Positions 1 through 5,810 are shown, counted from the stretch's first letter. The stretch is DNA of 6,610 nucleotides from Actinomycetota bacterium (GCA_013335845.1 JAAXUU010000040.1:1-6610); one strand, 5' to 3'. Program-made: numbers and translations. Notes: a model not told the origin generated them from the sequence alone.

Positions 1-590
1 GCCGCATAGAGCTTATACCGTACGCTACCTTCGGCGCTTGGGGTCTCGATCCATTCCCTATGCATCGCGAGAGTATCACGGTCGATGCATGGCTCAACGA
101 TGAGGGTTTCCGCAAGGAATACCCCTTCATATGCATCAACGGGTCCCGTTCCTATGAGTTCTTCCATTCCGAGAACCGCCAGCAGGCGACTATGCGGGAA
201 TTCCATCCCAACCCGCTCGTGAGAATAAGTACGCAAACTGCCGAGGAATACAGCATGCACGATGGCGATTGGATCTGGATGGAGAACACCCAGGGCCGCT
301 GCATGCAGCAGGTCAAAGTGGATGCCACCTTGAATCCGAACTACGTCCACGCAGAGCACGGTTGGTGGTTCCCTGAGCAGGAAGCTGCAGAACCCAATCT
401 ATTCGGAACCTTCAATTGCAACGTCAACAACCTGACGCACTCGTTCGAGACCGGCCATGGTGGTATCGGCGGACCCTTCAAGAACATCTGCTGCAAGATC
501 TACAAGGTCGAAGAGGGCGACACGATACCCGGAGAACAGATAACAGAGCTCGGTGGCTTCAAGACCTTCACCCCTTGCGAACCTTTTTAG
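1..590 (+). CDS. Molybdopterin oxidoreductase, DMSO reductase family, C-terminal part (5' partial)
   Basis: The frame is open from the window edge (first full codon at base 3) to TAG at 588-590, giving the last 195 residues. An ATG at 60 lies in mid-protein and is not the real start. From about residue 70 to 165 the sequence reads as the C-terminal molybdopterin-dinucleotide binding domain of the family: NPLVRIST, then HDGDWIWMENTQGR (a typical segment where the chain turns back on the cofactor), then HAEHGWWFPE and an Asn/Gly-rich NCNVNNLTHS...GGIGGPF stretch ending in KNICCKIYKV. Such enzymes carry a bis-MGD molybdenum or tungsten cofactor and transfer oxygen or hydroxyl groups. The active-site ligand, N-terminal Fe-S motif and any Tat signal lie upstream of the window. 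The HGWWFPE-type ending and the small ferredoxin partner recall gut actinobacterial catechol dehydroxylases and their relatives, but that is a guess from memory. The ferredoxin gene follows after 18 bases and is probably co-transcribed. Confidence 0.88.
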   Translation, partial: RIELIPYATFGAWGLDPFPMHRESITVDAWLNDEGFRKEYPFICINGSRSYEFFHSENRQQATMREFHPNPLVRISTQTAEEYSMHDGDWIWMENTQGRCMQQVKVDATLNPNYVHAEHGWWFPEQEAAEPNLFGTFNCNVNNLTHSFETGHGGIGGPFKNICCKIYKVEEGDTIPGEQITELGGFKTFTPCEPF

Positions 591-608
591 AAAGAGTGGG
601 AGACGAAC

Positions 609-947
609 ATGAAAGGTATCCTTATTAACTACGAATACTGCACGGGGTGTCATTCCTGTGAAGTGGCATGCAAGAAACAGCTCGGACTTGCGAAAGGAGA
701 GTTCGGCATCAAGCTCACCGAAACCGGACCCTTCAAGTACGAGACGGGCGACGAAGCCGGTAAGTGGGAGTGGTTCTTCCTGCCAGTGCTCACAAAAGCC
801 TGCGATATGTGCGAGGACCGCGTCACCAAGGGCAAGATGCCCATGTGCGTGCAGCACTGCCAGGCGTGGTGCATGTATCACGGCGAGGTCGAGGACCTCG
901 TCAAGAAGATGGACGGTGACACCCGTTTCGCTCTTCTGACCCGCTAA
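609..947 (+). CDS. Small two-cluster [4Fe-4S] electron-transfer subunit of molybdoenzyme
   Basis: A 112-residue ferredoxin-like protein, likely the electron-transfer partner of the molybdopterin enzyme just upstream. Cys11, 14, 17 and 21 form CxxCxxCxxxC; Cys65, 68, 80 and 84 form CxxC-x11-CxxxC, with an extra Cys88. DmsB/FdnH-type subunits usually have about 200 residues and four such motifs, motif I pairing with IV and II with III in the fold. Here only motifs resembling I and IV remain, enough for two clusters. There is no signal peptide and no membrane segment, and no membrane-anchor gene follows, so this two-subunit enzyme is either soluble or borrows a quinone partner encoded elsewhere. 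The ATG at 609 is preceded by GGGAG at 598-602, spaced six bases. A terminator-like hairpin follows the stop. Confidence 0.9.
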   Translation: MKGILINYEYCTGCHSCEVACKKQLGLAKGEFGIKLTETGPFKYETGDEAGKWEWFFLPVLTKACDMCEDRVTKGKMPMCVQHCQAWCMYHGEVEDLVKKMDGDTRFALLTR

Positions 948-958
948 ACGACTGCAGG

Positions 959-1000
959 GGGAGTGGGGGGACTCGATTCTCCGCTCTCCCTGTTTGCCTT
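959..1000 (+). terminator. Probable intrinsic terminator of the molybdoenzyme operon
   Basis: Twelve bases after the ferredoxin stop, GGGAG (959-963) pairs with CTCCC (986-990) and GGGGA (967-971) pairs with the segment at 978-982, with two internal mismatches and a six-base loop (972-977). The tail is TGTTTGCCTT, a modest T-rich stretch. One G-T wobble and the mismatches weaken it, but position and G-richness fit a terminator. Confidence 0.5.
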
Positions 1001-1021
1001 CAACTGACATTTTCGAACGCT

Positions 1022-1040
1022 ACAGATTTTGGTACTATAA
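1022..1040 (+). promoter_or_regulatory. Possible extended -10 promoter upstream of ybaK
   Basis: TGGTACTAT at 1030-1038 fits an extended -10 element (TGn before a TATAAT-like hexamer), about 100 bases before the ybaK start. No convincing -35 lies at 16-18 bases upstream. It overlaps a copy of the GATTTTG motif shared with the other intergenic regions. Transcription from here would begin in or just before the perfect hairpin at 1042-1061. Confidence 0.3.
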
Positions 1041-1041
1041 C

Positions 1042-1061
1042 TCGGACGCTTCGGCGTCCGA
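1042..1061 (+). other. Perfect UUCG-loop hairpin in the ybaK leader or intergenic region
   Basis: TCGGACGC (1042-1049) and GCGTCCGA (1054-1061) are exact reverse complements separated by TTCG, an unusually stable C(UUCG)G tetraloop. No T tract follows on either strand, so it is a poor terminator. It may be a stabilising 5' element of the ybaK transcript or a processing/pausing site. Confidence 0.6.
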
Positions 1062-1139
1062 TGTGTATCGAGGGCTGTAACATGGGCGTAGGATCCCATC
1101 GGCGTTGATTCTGAAAGAGAAGACGGACTGGGGTAATCG

Positions 1140-1610
1140 ATGGATGACAAGACGAATGCAATGCGGATTCTCGACCAGAAGAAAATCCCCTACGAGACTT
1201 ATAGCTATGCGAACACCGGTGCGATCAGCGGAGTCGAAGTCGCCGCGGTTCTACATCAGAACCCCGACCGGGTTTTCAAGACGCTTGTCACCGTAGGGAA
1301 ATCCGGTGCGAACTACGTCTTCGTGATTCCGGTGGCAGCCGAACTGGATTTGAAGAAAGCTGCCAAATGTGTGAACGAAAAAGCCATTGCGATGCTCAAA
1401 TCGAAAGACCTGCTTCCGCTTACAGGTTACGTTCATGGTGGTTGTTCCCCCGTTGGAATGAAAAAGCCTTTCCCTACCGTTTTGGACGAGACTGCCGTCC
1501 TGTTCGACACGATCATCTTCTCGGGAGGTAGAATCGGGTGCCAGTTGCAGTTGAGCATAGATGATTTAGGGAACGTCGTTTCGTATGAGCTCGGCGATCT
1601 TACGGTCTGA
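1140..1610 (+). CDS. ybaK: Cys-tRNA(Pro) deacylase, YbaK/EbsC family
   Basis: A 156-residue cytoplasmic single-domain enzyme, full length for the family, that hydrolyses Cys mischarged onto tRNA(Pro) by prolyl-tRNA synthetase. Family marks visible are the N-terminal KTNAMRILDQKKIPYE segment, the conserved lysine in RVFKTLV (Lys47, equivalent to the catalytic Lys of Haemophilus YbaK), and GGCSPVGMKK at 100-109, the hallmark glycine-rich loop. The start is fixed: TAA at 1134-1136 is in frame immediately upstream of the ATG, and a weak GGGG (1130-1133) can serve as ribosome binding site. It stands alone between two redox operons, separated by 192 bases upstream and about 540 downstream, so it is probably monocistronic and functionally unrelated to its neighbours. 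Confidence 0.95.
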   Translation: MDDKTNAMRILDQKKIPYETYSYANTGAISGVEVAAVLHQNPDRVFKTLVTVGKSGANYVFVIPVAAELDLKKAAKCVNEKAIAMLKSKDLLPLTGYVHGGCSPVGMKKPFPTVLDETAVLFDTIIFSGGRIGCQLQLSIDDLGNVVSYELGDLTV

Positions 1611-1632
1611 GCGATCGAGAGGTCGATCACTC
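1609..1632 (+). terminator. Hairpin at the ybaK stop codon, possible terminator
   Basis: GATCGA (1613-1618) and TCGATC (1623-1628) pair perfectly around a GAGG tetraloop, and GAG (1609-1611) with CTC (1630-1632) extends the stem past one C-A mismatch. It begins inside the stop codon. No T tract follows, so it may act as an mRNA 3' end stabiliser rather than a classical intrinsic terminator. Confidence 0.35.
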
Positions 1633-2061
1633 GATGGCACCTCGACCGTCTTGCTGATAGTTCTTACATCAACCGAAATCGCGCCGGATTACGTGTGATC
1701 TCTCCGCTCCGAGCCTAGGTGCCGGAGCTATTCCCGGTCATTGTTCTGAACACGTTTGCGGGGGCCTCATTGCCTGTGGTTGAGTTGCGCCGGCGAACGG
1801 GAAGCAGTGAATTCGAAGCAATCCGCTAAGCTTCACAAAGGCGCCGATTGCGGCAGTCCCTGCTTTTAAAAGTCGAGCGTGTCGGCTTGAAATAACTCCG
1901 CAAATCTCCTCCACCTATTCATATCGTGTTGGCTACTCCCGCGAAAATGGAGACATAGTCTGACGTGCGACGAATAACGCGGGCGCTATGTATTCAAAAT
2001 GAATTCATAAACCGATTTTGTGGACCGTTCGGTTCGTGAAGACGTATGTGTAATCGATAAA
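1633..2061. other. Long intergenic region, no gene recognised
   Basis: No convincing coding sequence is seen on either strand. It holds several short inverted repeats: GCTCCG 1706-1711 with CGGAGC 1723-1728; GCAG 1853-1856 with CTGC 1860-1863 followed by TTTT (a very short terminator-like hairpin); CCCGCG 1938-1943 with CGCGGG 1978-1983 enclosing two small hairpins; and palindromes at 1992-2008 and 2024-2033 close to the promoter of the downstream operon. I do not recognise a tRNA, a known riboswitch or a mobile element. It is most simply the regulatory region of the cytochrome b/AOR operon, possibly with a small RNA. Confidence 0.5.
1992..2034. promoter_or_regulatory. Palindrome cluster, candidate operator of the AOR operon
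   Basis: Two overlapping dyads, ATTCA-N3-TGAAT (1992-2004) and the perfect palindrome ATGAATTCAT (1999-2008), are followed by AACCG (2010-2014) with CGGTT (2030-2034), the latter half nested with ACCG-TT-CGGT (2024-2033). They lie 28-70 bases upstream of the predicted -35 box, a usual place for an activator site. None matches an FNR box (TTGAT-N4-ATCAA). The regulator is unknown. Confidence 0.4.
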
Positions 2062-2090
2062 TTGACGGGTTTTTGGGTTTCTAGCATGAT
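2062..2090 (+). promoter_or_regulatory. Predicted sigma70-type promoter of the cytochrome b/AOR operon
   Basis: TTGACG at 2062-2067 (five of six matches to the -35 consensus) and CATGAT at 2085-2090 (four of six to the -10 consensus) are separated by exactly 17 bases. Transcription would start near 2096-2098, giving a leader of about 53 bases before the cytochrome b ATG. This placement also argues against a TTG start at 2090, which would overlap the -10 element. Confidence 0.6.
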
Positions 2091-2100
2091 TGCCCCATAG

Positions 2101-2148
2101 ATGCAAGGAGGAGGACTTTCAGAAGTCCCGGTGGTCTGGGAGGGGTAG
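2101..2148 (+). other. Leader mini-ORF (15 codons) with internal hairpin
   Basis: ATG at 2101, only a few bases after the predicted transcription start, opens a 15-codon frame (MQGGGLSEVPVVWEG) ending in TAG at 2146-2148, one base before the cytochrome b ATG. It contains a strong but orphan Shine-Dalgarno-like AAGGAGGAGG (2105-2114) and a perfect six-base-pair hairpin, GGACTT 2113-2118 with AAGTCC 2123-2128 around TCAG. Its first twelve bases differ at one position from the first twelve of the cytochrome b gene. It could be a leaderless regulatory peptide frame coupling translation to the next gene, or the leftover of a duplicated start. Whether it is translated cannot be told from the sequence. 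Confidence 0.35.
2138..2145 (+). promoter_or_regulatory. Ribosome binding site deciding the cytochrome b start
   Basis: GGGAGGGG ends four bases before the ATG at 2150, and its GGAGG core is spaced six to seven bases. This supports ATG 2150 over the in-frame TTG at 2090, which would add 20 charged, non-family residues. Confidence 0.7.
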
Positions 2149-2149
2149 G

Positions 2150-2965
2150 ATGCAAGAAGGATTATGGTTTGACAACCTGACGTGGCTTGTCTTTCTGGCG
2201 CCTTTTATCGGAGTTTTCGCCGCAGGTTTCACGAAGCGGCAGGATCCGGTGGTGCTAGGTGACAAAGTGTTGCGTCATGACCGCGCTGCAAGGCTCGAGC
2301 ATTGGACGCATGGGATCGGCACTGCGATTCTACTTGTGTCGGGAATTATCATGGGCTTGCGTTTCACGCCCTCATTCGTCAACAGTGGAGCAACCACTGG
2401 TCCGAACTCGGTTGCGTGGATGAACGTCCACTTCGCCGCCGTGGTGGTGTTTCTGTTCGGTACGTTTTATTACGCTGCGAATACCATCATCTCGCAGTAC
2501 CGCTTCGCCGAACATCTGCCTACGGAAAACATGATCCCCTACACCGTGAGGCACTACGGGCTTCTTCTCGGCTTCAAGAAATTCACTATGCCACCTGAGG
2601 ACAAATACTTCGAGAGTGAAAAGGCTGCGTACATTATGGCCCTTGTCGCAACGTTCGGCGTCATCATCACGGGCTTCATCAAAGTGGCAGCCCACATGTT
2701 CGACATTCCGGCGGCGTTCATGGGTGCGATGACGTGGGTTCATGATATCTCGACCATCATCATGTTGCTCTTCTTCCTCGCGCATGTCTTCTTCGCGGCA
2801 ATCGCACCGTTCTCTTGGAAGACATTTCCCTCGATGATAACCGGATATATATCCAAAGAGCACGCCAAGGAAGAACACGGCGGTTGGTATGCACGACTCA
2901 CGGCTCAGAAAACGTCCGATGAAACAAATGATGAAGCTGTTGCGGCCGATTCCTCGAAAGCATAA
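2150..2965 (+). CDS. FdnI-like di-heme cytochrome b membrane subunit
   Basis: A 271-residue integral membrane protein, the quinone-reactive subunit of a respiratory complex. Five hydrophobic segments are visible at about residues 10-27, 54-72, 90-112, 157-180 and 197-219; the last four match the four-helix formate dehydrogenase gamma (FdnI) fold. Candidate heme ligands are His51 in RLEHWTHG, His94 in NVHFA, His198 in WVHD and His212 in LAHV. The 14-residue spacing of the last two is that of the paired ligands in helix IV of FdnI-type proteins, so two b hemes are expected. The C-terminal tail from about 235 is hydrophilic and Ala/Glu/Ser-rich. The start is ATG 2150, chosen on the ribosome binding site and promoter position. 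The Fe-S gene follows after 15 bases containing its own GGAAGGG. In context this protein passes electrons between menaquinone and the Fe-S subunit; E. coli YdhU is the closest functional analogue I know. Confidence 0.9.
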   Translation: MQEGLWFDNLTWLVFLAPFIGVFAAGFTKRQDPVVLGDKVLRHDRAARLEHWTHGIGTAILLVSGIIMGLRFTPSFVNSGATTGPNSVAWMNVHFAAVVVFLFGTFYYAANTIISQYRFAEHLPTENMIPYTVRHYGLLLGFKKFTMPPEDKYFESEKAAYIMALVATFGVIITGFIKVAAHMFDIPAAFMGAMTWVHDISTIIMLLFFLAHVFFAAIAPFSWKTFPSMITGYISKEHAKEEHGGWYARLTAQKTSDETNDEAVAADSSKA

Positions 2966-2980
2966 GGAAGGGTAGAAAAG

Positions 2981-3685
2981 ATGTCTGAACTAATCGATGA
3001 AAACAAGGAGCAGGTCACAGAGAACAACGGGATGTCGCGTCGTCAATTCATGACGGGCGTCGGTGGCGTCGGTGTGGGAGTCGTTCTCGGCGGTATGGTC
3101 ACCACGGGCGTACTCGGCAAAGACGACATATATGCGATAGCCGCTTCAGATGGATACCTCTTGGTCGACTCCAAGAAGTGTTCGGGGTGTATGAGTTGCA
3201 TGCTTGCTTGTTCGCTCATGCATCACGGACAAACGAACCTGTCATTATCGCGCATACAAATCGTACAGGACTCGACCGAAGCATATCCCAATGACCTTCA
3301 TATCTACCAGTGCCACCAGTGTCCCTTCCCAAGTTGTGTCGAAGCCTGTCCGACCGGCGCGATGCACGCGGATCCCAAGACCGGCGTACGCACCGTAGAC
3401 GATGAGAAGTGCATAGGCTGCGAGCGATGCATCAATGCGTGCCCTTACACACCGTCGCGTGTGCAGTGGAATCCTATCGACAAGCACGCACAGAAGTGCG
3501 ATCTGTGCACAAATACCCCAAATTGGAACAACAAGGAAGAGGGAATGCTCGCGTGCGTGGAAGCGTGTTCCACGAGAGCCCTCGAGCTCACCAAGGAAAT
3601 ACCGATGCAGACCGGATTGGGCTACGACGTCGATCTGGGTCATACGTCCGTCGCATGGCAGACATTCGGCATCATCTCTGAATAA
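2981..3685 (+). CDS. Tat-exported four-cluster [4Fe-4S] ferredoxin-type subunit
   Basis: A 234-residue electron-transfer subunit. The N-terminus has a twin-arginine signal, SRRQFMTG at 19-26, followed by a Gly/Val-rich hydrophobic stretch (27-46) and a possible AxA cleavage site near Ala52-Ala54; the signal could also stay as a membrane anchor, since no other membrane helix is present. Four cysteine motifs follow: C67-C70-C73-C77, C111-C114-C119-C123 (ending CP), C144-C147-C150-C154 (ending CP) and C173-C176-...-C192-C196, enough for four [4Fe-4S] clusters in the usual DmsB/FdnH/HybA fold. It sits between the cytochrome b gene and the AOR gene (29 bases downstream, with a strong AAGGAGGA), so it should wire the catalytic subunit to the hemes. 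E. coli YdhX, a known Tat substrate beside an AOR-family gene, is a likely counterpart. The Tat signal implies folding and cluster insertion before export. Confidence 0.93.
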   Translation: MSELIDENKEQVTENNGMSRRQFMTGVGGVGVGVVLGGMVTTGVLGKDDIYAIAASDGYLLVDSKKCSGCMSCMLACSLMHHGQTNLSLSRIQIVQDSTEAYPNDLHIYQCHQCPFPSCVEACPTGAMHADPKTGVRTVDDEKCIGCERCINACPYTPSRVQWNPIDKHAQKCDLCTNTPNWNNKEEGMLACVEACSTRALELTKEIPMQTGLGYDVDLGHTSVAWQTFGIISE

Positions 3686-3701
3686 CAACATTCAATTCGA
3701 T

Positions 3702-3709
3702 AAGGAGGA
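3702..3709 (+). promoter_or_regulatory. Strong ribosome binding site of the AOR gene
   Basis: AAGGAGGA, a near-perfect Shine-Dalgarno sequence, ends five bases before the ATG at 3715. It is the best ribosome site in the window and suggests the catalytic subunit is made at high level relative to its neighbours. Confidence 0.75.
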
Positions 3710-3714
3710 CATCG

Positions 3715-5808
3715 ATGGCTAACGGATATATTGGTAAAATTCTCACGATCGACCTAACGACTCAAGAGGTCGGAGAGATCGAGACTGCTAAGTATGAATC
3801 GTGGGGTGGTGGCGAAGGTATGGCCGCTGCGATCTATTGGGATCTTGCCGAAGATAAGACGCTGACAGACGGAACCGACCCACGCAACATCATCCAGATC
3901 ATGACATCACCCCTCACGGGAACCTTTGCCCCCTCGGCCGGTGGACGGGTGCGGGTAAGCTATGTCGGACTCTGGGGATGGCCTGTCGGCTACCTGACGG
4001 GTTCGCTCATCGGTGGACGACTCGGAAGTATGATCAAGTTCGCCGGTTGGGACGGGGTCGTTATAACAGGCAAGTCGGAGACGCCGGTTTGGATCAACGT
4101 GATCCAGGATAAGGTGACGTTCGAGAACGCGACGGACCTTTGGGATCTCGATACCTGGGAGACTCAGGAATTCATCTGGTCCGATGTAATGGAGCGTGAG
4201 CTTGGCGAGTGGAATTACCTTGGAACCGGAAGAGATGACGGTCGTACCACGCAGCGCCCCGCTATCATAACGACAGGTCCGAGTGCCGAGAAGTACGGAC
4301 CATGGTCGGCTCTTATCCATGATGCCGGTCAAGCTGCCGGTCAGGGTGGATCGGGTGGCGTATTCGCATCTAAGAACCTCAAGGCCTTGAGCATCTACGG
4401 TACAGGTGGAGTGGAAATCGCCGATCCCACAGGACTCATGGAAGCCCGCCAATGGGTACGCGGTTTCAGCGCTTCGGGCAATTTGGATGACCTGAAGACG
4501 ACTGCGATGAGCGTACCGATGGGTTCGAGCCAGGGCGTTGCCGCCGTTGGGTACCCCGAAGGTATGAAGGCTCGCGTGCATGGCTGCAGCGGGTGTATCC
4601 GCAACTGCAAAGGTCGAACCGAGAGGAAGATGGGCAACGAGTCGCGTTGTTTGGACTTCCTCTGGTATTCATCGTTCGACATGGCCGCACACAAAGGCGC
4701 GAAAACCGATGCGGTCCTCGTCGGCTGCGACCAAGTGCAGCGCCTTGGAATCAACTCCTATCCCATGATGTCGACCGTGCTTTGGCTCAAGGCGCTTTAC
4801 GAAAACGGCATTCTCGGAGTGGGTAAGCAGATCGAATCCAGCCTTCCGTACGACCTGATCGGTGAAGAGGAATTCGCGGTGGCATTGACCGAAGCTATCG
4901 CGTATAACCTGGATATCGGTGCCGATCTCGCGCTTGGTTTATGGCAATGCGCGACGAAGTGGGGCCGTCTCGAGGAAGACGTCGCGTCGGGTTGGTTGCC
5001 TTTGCAGGCGTCCGGATACGTCCACCACTACGATGCGCGTCATGAGACGGAGTGGGGCTGGGGTAATCTATTTCAAGAGCGTGACCACAATATGCATGAC
5101 TTCAACTATTTCGTCTTCTGGGCTCCGACGATCTGGGGGCTCATGGGTATGGAGCCGGAGGTTTCCGCCGAGCGCATGGCCGAAATCATCTCCTCTAAGA
5201 TGGTCCCATTCAATGATGATCCCAATCTGATCGATCACAGCGATGAGGGTATCTACTCGGATTCGATGATCAAGTTGGTAAGGTGGCACACGTATTATCA
5301 GAAATATTACAAGGAGTCCTTGGTCTTCTGTGACTACACGTATGCGGACTTCATCAACCCCTACGGCGAGAACATGGAAGGCGTCACACCGAAAGCCGAG
5401 GAGTGGTTGACTGAGGCAGTAACCGCAAAGGGTGAGAAATTCGAAGACGGTATCGCTCTCGGACGCAAGATTTACAACCTTGAGCGTGCTATCTGGACCT
5501 TGCAGGGTCGCCATCGTGACACCGAGGTCTACGGTGAATATAACTACAATCCCAGTGCGGCTCCTTTCGGTCTCGCTACCTACGAAGCTCCCTATACCGT
5601 GCCTATGCGTATCGACGGCGAGTGGGTATACAAAAGCACAAACAGCCGTTCACTCGACAAAGTGAAGGTCGAGGATTTTAAGACTCGCTACTATGCAGCT
5701 GAAGGTTGGGACGAAACGAACGGATGGCCGACGCGTGCGACTCTCGAGGAACTCGGTCTCGATTATATAGCCGACGAACTTGAGTCCTACGGGAAACTGG
5801 GGGCATAG
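3715..5808 (+). CDS. Aldehyde ferredoxin oxidoreductase (AOR) family tungsten/molybdenum enzyme
   Basis: A 697-residue catalytic subunit, close in length to E. coli YdhV (about 700) and longer than archaeal AOR (about 605). It begins directly with the family N-terminus, GYIGKILTIDLTT, and has no signal peptide. The N-terminal cofactor domain shows the Gly-rich GGGEG (31-35), ITTGPS-AEKYGPWS (185-198), and GQGGSGGVFASKNLKAL (209-225), matching the family's G-x-G...GSKNLKA signature. The [4Fe-4S] cluster ligands are Cys291, Cys294 and Cys298 (CSGCIRNC) plus, most likely, Cys539 in SLVFCDY, as in archaeal AOR. The cofactor should be a bis-pterin with W or Mo. Family members oxidise aldehydes, reduce acids or act in other two-electron chemistry; the substrate here is unknown. 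Residues 435-475 are unusually rich in His, Trp, Tyr and Phe and may line the substrate channel. Preceded by a Tat Fe-S protein and a cytochrome b, it is probably part of a quinone-linked complex. Confidence 0.93.
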   Translation: MANGYIGKILTIDLTTQEVGEIETAKYESWGGGEGMAAAIYWDLAEDKTLTDGTDPRNIIQIMTSPLTGTFAPSAGGRVRVSYVGLWGWPVGYLTGSLIGGRLGSMIKFAGWDGVVITGKSETPVWINVIQDKVTFENATDLWDLDTWETQEFIWSDVMERELGEWNYLGTGRDDGRTTQRPAIITTGPSAEKYGPWSALIHDAGQAAGQGGSGGVFASKNLKALSIYGTGGVEIADPTGLMEARQWVRGFSASGNLDDLKTTAMSVPMGSSQGVAAVGYPEGMKARVHGCSGCIRNCKGRTERKMGNESRCLDFLWYSSFDMAAHKGAKTDAVLVGCDQVQRLGINSYPMMSTVLWLKALYENGILGVGKQIESSLPYDLIGEEEFAVALTEAIAYNLDIGADLALGLWQCATKWGRLEEDVASGWLPLQASGYVHHYDARHETEWGWGNLFQERDHNMHDFNYFVFWAPTIWGLMGMEPEVSAERMAEIISSKMVPFNDDPNLIDHSDEGIYSDSMIKLVRWHTYYQKYYKESLVFCDYTYADFINPYGENMEGVTPKAEEWLTEAVTAKGEKFEDGIALGRKIYNLERAIWTLQGRHRDTEVYGEYNYNPSAAPFGLATYEAPYTVPMRIDGEWVYKSTNSRSLDKVKVEDFKTRYYAAEGWDETNGWPTRATLEELGLDYIADELESYGKLGA

Positions 5809-5810
5809 CG

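Noticed and set aside
60..590. ATG at 60 as the true start of a 176-residue protein
   Set aside because: The frame is open back to the window edge with family-like sequence before the ATG, and a lone C-terminal domain would not be functional; the gene is simply cut by the window.
399..1010. 203-codon open frame on the minus strand
   Set aside because: It runs antisense to the well-supported molybdoenzyme and ferredoxin genes, and its translation shows no recognisable family; it is a G+C codon-bias shadow.
1801..1870. tRNA-like segment with TTCGAAGC resembling a T loop
   Set aside because: No acceptor, D or anticodon stems can be built around it on either strand.
1990..2090. FNR/CRP-type operator before the anaerobic operon
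   Set aside because: I looked for TTGAT-N4-ATCAA and close variants and found none; the palindromes present have different sequences.
2090..2149. In-frame TTG start at 2090 adding 20 residues to the cytochrome b
   Set aside because: The extension is charged and unlike the family, overlaps the predicted -10 box and lacks a ribosome site, whereas ATG 2150 has GGGAGGGG at good spacing.
2372..2878. 168-codon minus-strand frame opposite the cytochrome b gene
   Set aside because: The translation is rich in Arg/Glu/His without domain features and mirrors the codon bias of the real membrane protein gene.
3907..4581. 224-codon minus-strand frame opposite the AOR gene
   Set aside because: The AOR reading frame is unambiguous over this stretch and the antisense product resembles no family.
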